Shown piece by piece: positions 1 to 5,070 of a stretch of DNA of 5,070 nucleotides. How positions within the stretch are numbered: position 1 is the first letter of the stretch; every line of letters starts with the position of its first letter. Under the pieces are notes generated by a model. The model saw nothing but the letters and a program-made list of their open reading frames with translations. It ran no database searches and was not told where the DNA came from. Both the position numbers and the translations under genes were made by a program. The DNA comes from Rickettsiaceae bacterium (GTDB lineage: Bacteria > Pseudomonadota > Alphaproteobacteria > Rickettsiales > Rickettsiaceae), in assembly GCA_017995275.1 (NCBI GenBank), contig JAGOJE010000007.1, positions 1 through 5,070 of the forward strand, written 5' to 3'.

Positions 1-1356
1 GCTATAGATGGTGAAAACGCTTTGTTATTTGAAGATCTATTAAAAAACTCCCATAATCTTTTTATACGAAACAAAGATAGGGTAAGTGCCTTTGATTTTG
101 CTCTTCGGAAGAAAGGTGATTTTTTAGAATTGTTGAATGAAGTGGATTTAAATTCATCTTATAAAGATGAGGGAGGGGGGTCTGTATTTTGTGATGTTTG
201 TTCTTTAAAAGATCCAGAAATTGTAAAGATAGCCATTGATGCTTTAAAGAAAGGTATTAATCTTAGTGTAGAAGGCAATGGAGGCGAGAGTCCGTTCATA
301 TGTGCTATACATACACGAAACTATAAGGTTGCAGAGCTTATGGTTGAGAAAGATCCGTCTGTTATAAATTATCATGATGATAGGGGGTGGAATGCTATGG
401 ATTATATCTTGCAGCCCGCTTTGCAGTCTCCTGGTTCTAGAGATATGGCAGTATTTTTATTAGAGAAAGGTATTGATGTCGGTCATAATATGAAAGAAAA
501 TCTTAATAATGTAATTAAGAATTATTCTCCTGATTTAGCTGAGTTAATGATAGAAAAAGGTGCAGTTCTTGATAGGAATGTGATTGATAAAGATACTTTG
601 GAGCGAATTATAAGATTTCGGAAATATAATTTAGCTAAAGAAATTCTAGATAAAACAGATAGCTTAAGAGATGAGGGGAATAAGTTGCTAGGTTACACTC
701 TCTCAGCTGAGCAAAATGACCTAGCTATAGATATTATTAATAAAACGTACCCCGCGGAGTTTTGTGAAAGTATTATAGATGAAGTATTTTATAGTAAGAA
801 TAAAAATTTAATATTGGCTATATCTTCTAGAGATAATAGCCAATATATGATAAATCAGTTAGAACGTTATACTTTGAGTCATACCGACAATAACCTTGTT
901 AAAATACTTTTGTCTAAAGTATCTGTTGTTGATAAAAGATTCTTTGAAGAACTTGTAGAAGGAAAGTTTAGTGAAGAGAGTATTTTATTGGCTGTGGATA
1001 AACTACAGTATCCTCTCGAACATTATGAGCCAGAGGATTTGTTAGTCAAATGTTTGCAAAATGGATATCATGATTTATCTAAGAGGATTATAAAAGAAGG
1101 TAGGGTAGATTTTTCCAGAGTCTATAATAAACTCGATTTAGATTTGAAACATAATGCGTTGGATTTATTCATTAAAAACGTCCCTGATGTCAATGAAGTT
1201 CGCATTAATCAGGGTACATTACTTGATTTTGTTTTGTCTCATCCAGCTGACATAGATACTCCGTACGGTGTAGAAGCATTAATTGCCAGAGGGTTTAATC
1301 CTGACAGTGAATATCTAAATAGGACTCCTCTAGAGAGGATAGTGCATAACAATATA
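1..1356 (+). repeat. Degenerate ankyrin array of the first gene
   Basis: Repeated units of roughly 30-35 residues end in helix-2 patterns such as VAELMVEKDPS, MAVFLLEKGIDV, LAELMIEKGAVL, LAKEILDK and VEALIARGFNPD. The usual TPLH start of each unit is mostly worn down to forms such as SPFICAI (residues 97-103) and TPLERIV (442-448). The middle, residues about 190-410, is helical and repeat-like but only weakly recognisable as ankyrin. At DNA level the repeats have diverged, so this is an old array and not a recent expansion. Confidence 0.8.
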
Positions 1357-1866
1357 AAAAAATCACCACCATCGCCATTTTTTAAAGCTGAAATTTGGGG
1401 AAGTGGCAGCAGAAGTTCGTCGCCATCTAGTGAAGCTAAGAATTCCTGGTTAAAAGAAATCACAGAACAATCGCAGGACAGTGATCAAGAAATCATATTT
1501 GACTTGAGTCCCTTTGATAACAACTTTGGCGATTCATTGCCTGATGAAAAATCTAAACCTATTGAGTTCTCAAGACCTAATTCACCTGTGAAGCCTGAAT
1601 CTTCTTTAGACGCTCAAATTGCTAGATTATTGTTAAAGGCGGGAGCTAGAATTACTGATGAGATAAAAGCTTGTCTTCCAGATTTGTCTGATGATATTTT
1701 GGCTGGTGTTATAAGGCAAGAAATGGAGAAGAGGGAGGGAGCGGAAATAAAAAGTATAGCTGGTAGTGTGGCGCCATATTTAAGTAAAACTAACACGTCT
1801 TCTCTCGCTCCTTCACCAGGCGATAAAAAAGATGAGGGGCGAGGACGCAGTGATTCTTTTAAATAA
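1..1866 (+). CDS. Large ankyrin-repeat protein, 5' partial (C-terminal 621 residues)
   Basis: The frame is open from base 1 to the TAA at 1864-1866. The first ATG-like codon inside (TTG at 22) is not a convincing start, so the gene almost certainly begins upstream. Numbering residues from base 1, about 1-452 are degenerate ankyrin repeats, with units such as DLAELMIEKGA and a well-formed unit around residues 97-118. A Ser/Pro/acid-rich insert (about 454-535) follows, then an ankyrin second helix (about 537-551, ARLLLKAGARI) and a hydrophilic tail rich in Ser, Gly, Lys and Arg. I see no membrane segment. Ankyrin arrays bind proteins; in intracellular bacteria such proteins are often secreted effectors, but no secretion signal is proven here. 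It is a paralogue of the gene starting at 2199: TRNY (residues 105-108) and TDNN (295-298) match residues 765-768 and 896-899 of that protein. The exact role is unknown. Confidence 0.93.
   Translation, partial: AIDGENALLFEDLLKNSHNLFIRNKDRVSAFDFALRKKGDFLELLNEVDLNSSYKDEGGGSVFCDVCSLKDPEIVKIAIDALKKGINLSVEGNGGESPFICAIHTRNYKVAELMVEKDPSVINYHDDRGWNAMDYILQPALQSPGSRDMAVFLLEKGIDVGHNMKENLNNVIKNYSPDLAELMIEKGAVLDRNVIDKDTLERIIRFRKYNLAKEILDKTDSLRDEGNKLLGYTLSAEQNDLAIDIINKTYPAEFCESIIDEVFYSKNKNLILAISSRDNSQYMINQLERYTLSHTDNNLVKILLSKVSVVDKRFFEELVEGKFSEESILLAVDKLQYPLEHYEPEDLLVKCLQNGYHDLSKRIIKEGRVDFSRVYNKLDLDLKHNALDLFIKNVPDVNEVRINQGTLLDFVLSHPADIDTPYGVEALIARGFNPDSEYLNRTPLERIVHNNIKKSPPSPFFKAEIWGSGSRSSSPSSEAKNSWLKEITEQSQDSDQEIIFDLSPFDNNFGDSLPDEKSKPIEFSRPNSPVKPESSLDAQIARLLLKAGARITDEIKACLPDLSDDILAGVIRQEMEKREGAEIKSIAGSVAPYLSKTNTSSLAPSPGDKKDEGRGRSDSFK
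1360..1605 (+). other. Ser/Pro-rich, probably disordered insert splitting the last ankyrin unit
   Basis: Residues about 454-535 of the first protein (counted from base 1) contain few hydrophobic residues and many Ser, Pro, Asp and Glu. They include five Ser-Pro dipeptides (in KSPPSPFF, RSSSPSSE, DLSPFD and RPNSPVKP). Immediately before the insert is a first-helix ankyrin signature (RTPLERIVHNN), and immediately after it is the matching second helix (DAQIARLLLKAGARI). The insert thus sits inside one ankyrin unit. Ser-Pro sites are the usual targets of proline-directed eukaryotic kinases; that they are phosphorylated is only a suggestion. Confidence 0.6.
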
Positions 1867-1888
1867 TCTCCTTATGGCTTTCAAATAA

Positions 1889-2092
1889 TCGCAAAGTGTA
1901 GGTCGCATTTCTGGTTTATGTTTTAATCATGATATGAATAGCGCTATGCAAATTGCCAGTGAAATAAGCCTGATATATGATGGTAGAATTCTATGGAAAG
2001 GTTCTAGAGAGGAACTTCATAAGAGTGACAACCCATATTTGAATCAGTTCATTAATGGTCGAACAGATGGGCCAATATCAGTGAATATTTAA
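1889..2092 (+). pseudogene. 5'-truncated remnant of an mlaF/mkl-like ABC transporter ATPase
   Basis: One frame is open from just after the TAA at 1886-1888 to the TAA at 2090-2092. It reads like the last quarter of the MlaF (Mkl/YrbF) ATPase of the Mla phospholipid-transport system. NHDMNSAMQIASEISLIYDG carries the H-loop histidine (codon 1928-1930), followed by RILWKGSREEL, then SDNPYLNQF and INGRTDGPI, the typical end of this family. MlaF proteins are about 250-270 residues; here Walker A, the signature motif and Walker B are absent. The first in-frame ATG (1934) falls after the H-loop, so no working ATPase can be made. The match weakens upstream of about 1913, which suggests the break lies within 20-50 bases of the first gene's stop. 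The well-kept C-terminal sequence suggests recent truncation or a complete copy elsewhere. Confidence 0.72.
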
Positions 2093-2198
2093 TAGAGCTC
2101 TGGCAAGGCGTAATCATGCTGGATTGTGTCTTTGAAGTCGCATTATACATTAAAAACAAGCCACCACACTTTAATTAGTTATTAGCAATACATAATCT
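2093..2198 (+). other. Spacer between the ATPase remnant and the second ankyrin gene
   Basis: This stretch of 106 bases has no open frame of note, no tRNA-like fold and no GC-rich hairpin followed by a T run. The AT content rises towards 2198. It must carry the upstream control region of the second gene, or that gene is read through from upstream. No hexamer pair with good spacing is evident: TTGTGT (2124-2129) and TATACA (2144-2149) are only 14 bases apart. Confidence 0.5.
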
Positions 2199-5070
2199 AT
2201 GATAGAATTTGAGGGATATAATATATTCCATGAGGGTGGTATGATTCCAGTAACGCAAGAAATTCTCAACGAAATTATAGCAAATGCTCCAGAAGGGGAG
2301 GCGTTGAATCTTAAAGAAGTCCTAGAATCTAGGGGGTATAACCAGAATCTTGCAAGATTAAAGTTGGATTTTTCAAATAACAAGAGCTCGATGGTCGATT
2401 TTTCGGGGTTGTCTTTAAATTACTTGAGAATCAATAATTTAGAGATGGGAAAATGCATATTTAATGATACGTTTTTAAGTTATGTTACCTTTTTTAATTC
2501 TGATAAAGTAGATCAATTGCACGCTGCTCCTTATATGGGGCTTATAGATATAACGGTAAAAAAGGAGGATTTTTTTTCACAAGAAGATTTAATAAAAGCA
2601 ACTGATGGCAAGCTTAATAACAAAGGCATTTGCTTTGGCATACAATTAGAATTTGCAAGATTTGCTTATAAGAGAATGGATAAAAACGGCAATATAAATA
2701 TTGAACGAGTTTCAAAAGAATTTATAGAGAAGCTAAATAGAAAGGCTCAAGAAGTTAATAAGGATGGAACCTATAAAAGTTCTGATGATTTTTACTTTAG
2801 AAATATGTTGTATTTAGATAGTCAATCATTCAACGAAGTTGTTAAACGAAATATGCATCAAGTTGATGACTCTTCGGTTAAAAGAAATGGTTTTTTGGCT
2901 TCAATCCCTTTAGAGATGAACAGAGCAAAGATGATAGGATTTGGTTATGCTGGTCATACCGTTAATGTTTTTAGGGAAAGAAATGAAGCTGGAGAAGAAA
3001 GATATGTTGTTTTTAATTCTGATATAGGAATTATCGATGGCATTAATACCCCGGATGATCTAGGTGACTTTATTTCTAAATTTCTAAATGTTCAATGTGG
3101 GGATCTTTCAAAGAAAGTGGTTTATACAAATTTAGACAAAACAGTGGAAGATCTTGGTCTCGTGCCAAATCAAAATTCTGTTCAAGAAATGAATTACAAA
3201 GGCAAATATCAAGTTGATATTCAAGCTTTTCTATCATCTCTGCGTAGCATGATAAACGCAGAGAGTAAGGAAGATGTAATTACATATGAGTTTATGAGCA
3301 AGAAGATTATGGATCATCTTCCTAGTGTAGATTTTATAGAAAGTTCTAAATCCATTGTACCTTTGGCTGTAAAATCGGGTAGTGTCGATATTATAAATAA
3401 ATTATTTGATAATGGGGTAAATCCTAATTTATCAGATTATGATAGTATGACAGCATTACACACTGCTGTCAGGTTTAAAAAAATAGATGTTGTAAAATTT
3501 CTTATATCAAGAGATGACTTAGATGTAAATGTTTTGACAAGAAATGGTAAAACGTCGCTTCATATTGCTGTAGAGTTAGGAGATGTTGAAGCTATTAAAG
3601 AGCTACTAAAATCTCCAAAGATAGATACTTCAATAAAGTATAAAGATAAGGATGTTATTGACCTTGCTTTTGAGAAAAAGGGGGATTCTATATTAGATGT
3701 AATGATAGAAAATCATCAGAAATTTGATTCCTTGGAGTTGTTTGATGGGTTTGTTAGTAAAGGTAGATATGATCTTGCATTGAAGCTTGTTGAAAAAGGT
3801 GCTGATATAGATTTTGAGAAAAGAGATGGGGTTGAACAGAGTGTTTTAGAATATCTTGTAAATACCCCCAAAACATCGGAAGATATCTATAGTCTGATCG
3901 ATATCATATCGAAAAAAAGTAAAAACCTTGATGAGCCAAATGAACTAGGTGAACCTCTTGTTCATGTTGCTTTAAAGAATCAGGATGAGAGATCGATTAC
4001 AATATTATTAGCAAATGGAGCGAGTCCTAATGTTCAAGATAGTGATGGAAATACATTGCTAATGAGTTCTATTTATAGAAGGAAGGAAGATTTGGTTAGT
4101 AACATATTTGATAATTACAATCCGGATCTTTCTGTACAAAACAAAGAAGGACTGAATGCGCTTCATATGGTGGTACGATATGATTATTCTCCTGGACTTT
4201 TAAAGAGAGTTTTGGATGGAGGGGTAGATTTAAATGCTCAAGATAGACAAGGAAGAACTCCTTTGCATATTGCTATAAATCAAATGGATGAAGGTAGTAT
4301 AAAATGCGCAAAAGAACTAATAAAAAGTGGTGCAAGAATAGATATTCCGGGTGAAGAAGGAAGGACTCTATTTCATGGGATTTGTCAAAAACAAGCAATG
4401 TTTGAAATAGCAGCAAAAGCAGTAAATGATAACATAAGTCTTAATCTTCAAGATGCTTACGGAGAGACCCCATTTTTATCAGCTATTAAAACGAGGAATT
4501 ATGATCTTGCAAAAATGATGATAGAGAAAGATCCGTCTGTCTTGCAACATCGTACCAATGAAAATGAGAATGTTATAGATTTTATATGTAGGAAAGTGGA
4601 TTTGAAAGAAATAGATATTTCGATGGTTGAATTTTGCATTGATAGAGGCGCTGATCTAAAAACTGCAACTAATCTAGAAAAACTTTTATACTATAGAAGA
4701 TATGATTTAGCAGAATCTGTTTTGGATAAGTTAGATAAATTCGAATATAAAAGTGGTTTTGAAGATTCTCTGGAAGAGCTAATAAAAAATGGGAAATATA
4801 GTTTGGCTGCAAAGTTATTAGAGAAAACAACTAATAATGATATTACTTTGGATCGGACTGCAAAGTTATTTGAGGAAAGAATAACAGACAATAATTTTGC
4901 GAAAATGTTACTTTTAAAAGTAGATTTGAGGTTAGGTAAAAACATTCTAGATAAAGCTTTTGAGAAAAATGCCAGTGAAGAGGTTCTTGAAGGAATAATA
5001 AACAAAATAGGTTTGGACAAATTTAATGAAAAAGAGAAGCAGGACATTTTGATGAAATCTCTTGATAAAG
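2199..5070 (+). CDS. Giant ankyrin protein with pentapeptide-like and C58-like cysteine protease head, 3' partial
   Basis: The frame is open from the ATG at 2199 (preceded by an in-frame TAA at 2193-2195) through 957 codons to the window edge. ATG 2241 is the alternative start and has a better ribosome binding site. Order of parts: residues about 66-100, seven pentapeptide-like repeats; about 130-295, a region resembling YopT/AvrPphB-family (C58) proteases, with GICFG around Cys145, GHTVNVF around His253 and VVFNSDIG around Asn273/Asp275; about 295-385, a linker; about 388 to the end, ankyrin repeats. No signal peptide or membrane segment is visible. Inferred role: a host-directed effector in which the ankyrin array picks the target and the head may cleave it. 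It is a paralogue of the gene ending at 1866, and by that alignment perhaps 280-300 residues are missing to the right. The gene is certain, ankyrin content very likely, protease activity unproven. Confidence 0.93.
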   Translation, partial: MIEFEGYNIFHEGGMIPVTQEILNEIIANAPEGEALNLKEVLESRGYNQNLARLKLDFSNNKSSMVDFSGLSLNYLRINNLEMGKCIFNDTFLSYVTFFNSDKVDQLHAAPYMGLIDITVKKEDFFSQEDLIKATDGKLNNKGICFGIQLEFARFAYKRMDKNGNINIERVSKEFIEKLNRKAQEVNKDGTYKSSDDFYFRNMLYLDSQSFNEVVKRNMHQVDDSSVKRNGFLASIPLEMNRAKMIGFGYAGHTVNVFRERNEAGEERYVVFNSDIGIIDGINTPDDLGDFISKFLNVQCGDLSKKVVYTNLDKTVEDLGLVPNQNSVQEMNYKGKYQVDIQAFLSSLRSMINAESKEDVITYEFMSKKIMDHLPSVDFIESSKSIVPLAVKSGSVDIINKLFDNGVNPNLSDYDSMTALHTAVRFKKIDVVKFLISRDDLDVNVLTRNGKTSLHIAVELGDVEAIKELLKSPKIDTSIKYKDKDVIDLAFEKKGDSILDVMIENHQKFDSLELFDGFVSKGRYDLALKLVEKGADIDFEKRDGVEQSVLEYLVNTPKTSEDIYSLIDIISKKSKNLDEPNELGEPLVHVALKNQDERSITILLANGASPNVQDSDGNTLLMSSIYRRKEDLVSNIFDNYNPDLSVQNKEGLNALHMVVRYDYSPGLLKRVLDGGVDLNAQDRQGRTPLHIAINQMDEGSIKCAKELIKSGARIDIPGEEGRTLFHGICQKQAMFEIAAKAVNDNISLNLQDAYGETPFLSAIKTRNYDLAKMMIEKDPSVLQHRTNENENVIDFICRKVDLKEIDISMVEFCIDRGADLKTATNLEKLLYYRRYDLAESVLDKLDKFEYKSGFEDSLEELIKNGKYSLAAKLLEKTTNNDITLDRTAKLFEERITDNNFAKMLLLKVDLRLGKNILDKAFEKNASEEVLEGIINKIGLDKFNEKEKQDILMKSLDK
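2217..2240 (+). promoter_or_regulatory. Possible -10 box and Shine-Dalgarno for an alternative start at 2241
   Basis: A perfect TATAAT lies at 2217-2222 and a GAGGG at 2232-2236, four bases before an in-frame ATG at 2241. By contrast, the ATG at 2199 has no recognisable ribosome binding site. If the TATAAT is used, the message would begin near 2229 with a leader of about 12 bases and the protein would lose its first 14 residues. No good -35 hexamer sits 16-18 bases upstream, and TATAAT is common in AT-rich DNA, so this is only a candidate. Confidence 0.2.
2394..2498 (+). repeat. Seven pentapeptide-like repeats in the second protein
   Basis: Residues 66-100 read in fives as VDFSG, LSLNY, LRINN, LEMGK, CIFND, TFLSY, VTFFN. 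Every third position of a unit is Phe, Leu, Ile or Met, and every first position is Val, Leu, Cys or Thr. This is the spacing of the pentapeptide-repeat right-handed beta helix (consensus A[DN]LXX), though the D/N position is kept only in the first unit. Seven units would form just under two turns of the helix, so it is probably a small cap or adaptor before the protease-like region. Confidence 0.5.
2586..3083 (+). other. Candidate C58 (YopT-like) papain-fold cysteine protease domain
   Basis: Within residues about 130-295, three blocks recall the YopT/AvrPphB family. KGICFGIQLEFARF has the Gly-x-Cys start of the active-site helix (Cys145, codon 2631-2633). AGHTVNVFRE has the Gly-His pair (His253, codon 2955-2957). 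ERYVVFNSDIG lies where family members have a Phe-Asp-Pro-Asn-x-Gly type motif. In YopT the triad is Cys139, His258, Asp274. Here the Cys-His gap is 108 residues and the His-third residue gap about 20, close to that layout. The third position is Asn273 by direct alignment, as in papain itself, with Asp275 two residues on as an alternative. YopT-family enzymes cut host proteins such as prenylated Rho GTPases or kinases; the target here is unknown. Confidence 0.5.
3360..5069 (+). repeat. Ankyrin array of the second gene
   Basis: Canonical ankyrin starts are visible at TALH (residues 418-421), TSLH (452-455), PLVH (586-589), NALH (653-656), TPLH (687-690), TLFH (723-726) and TPF (757-759). Several lie 34 or 36 residues apart, the ankyrin period. 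Loop ends such as NVQDSDGNT and NAQDRQGRTP are typical. Residues about 485-575 and those after 790 are more worn, with units such as YDLALKLVEKGADIDF and YSLAAKLLEK. The array continues past the window edge. Two neighbouring units keep similar DNA (4029-4042 and 4233-4246 differ by one base), but overall the units have diverged. Confidence 0.88.

Noticed and set aside
171..180. G-rich run GGGAGGGGGG in an otherwise AT-rich gene
   Set aside because: It encodes a Gly-Gly-Gly loop between ankyrin units. A run of six G is short for a phase-variable tract, and there is no further support.
1239..1463. Minus-strand open frame of 74 codons
   Set aside because: It lies wholly inside the well-supported ankyrin gene on the plus strand, has no recognisable motif and is explained as a shadow. 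The same holds for minus-strand frames at 1614-1796 and 4691-5047.
1934..2092. A stand-alone 52-codon gene starting at ATG 1934
   Set aside because: The product would be only the tail of an ABC ATPase and lacks every nucleotide-binding motif. A truncated pseudogene explains it better.
2142..2147. Perfect TATAAT on the minus strand in the spacer
   Set aside because: There is no -35 hexamer at the right distance and no minus-strand gene downstream of it.
2171..2383. Minus-strand open frame of 70 codons crossing the start of the second gene
   Set aside because: Most of it overlaps the N-terminal coding region of the second gene, and its translation shows no family signature.
3237..3264. Perfect 9-base inverted repeat with a 10-base loop (TCTCTGCGT and ACGCAGAGA)
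   Set aside because: It sits in the middle of coding sequence with no T run after it, and the frame continues unbroken. It is probably chance, though a small mRNA hairpin is possible.
3898..3912. Palindrome TCGATAT-C-ATATCGA
   Set aside because: It is inside the ankyrin coding region, is the only such palindrome I noticed, and encodes ordinary residues (IDIIS).

Overview
The window is AT-rich, coding-dense on the plus strand, and dominated by two very large ankyrin-repeat genes in tandem. Long ankyrin proteins that lack a signal peptide, plus a gene fragment whose C-terminus looks like the Mla/Mkl ABC-transporter ATPase, suggest a host-associated or obligate intracellular bacterium. An alphaproteobacterium of the Rickettsiales type is most likely, but this is inferred from style and not proven.

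Layout. (1) Bases 1-1866 hold the 3' part of an ankyrin-repeat gene. Its frame is open to the left window edge, so its true start lies outside. Its last ankyrin unit is split by a Ser/Pro-rich insert of about 80 residues. (2) Bases 1889-2092 hold a 5'-truncated remnant of an mlaF-like ABC ATPase gene. Only the part from just before the H-loop histidine to the C-terminus survives, and it begins about 20 bases after the first gene's stop. (3) Bases 2093-2198 are a short spacer. (4) Bases 2199-5070 hold the 5' part of a second giant gene, with 957 codons visible and no stop before the right edge. Its N-terminal third is not ankyrin. It shows seven pentapeptide-like repeats, then a stretch that resembles YopT/AvrPphB-type (C58) cysteine proteases (Cys145, His253, Asn273). 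A long ankyrin array follows.

The two large genes are paralogues. The end of the visible part of gene 2 aligns with the beginning of the visible part of gene 1, including near-identical blocks. Gene 1 therefore shows what the missing C-terminus of gene 2 may look like, and gene 2 shows what the missing N-terminus of gene 1 may have been. The most interesting reading is a pair of candidate host-directed effectors, at least one with a predicted cysteine protease head on an ankyrin targeting array, in a locus that has displaced most of a transporter gene. The protease call rests on motif recognition by eye and needs a profile or structure search.
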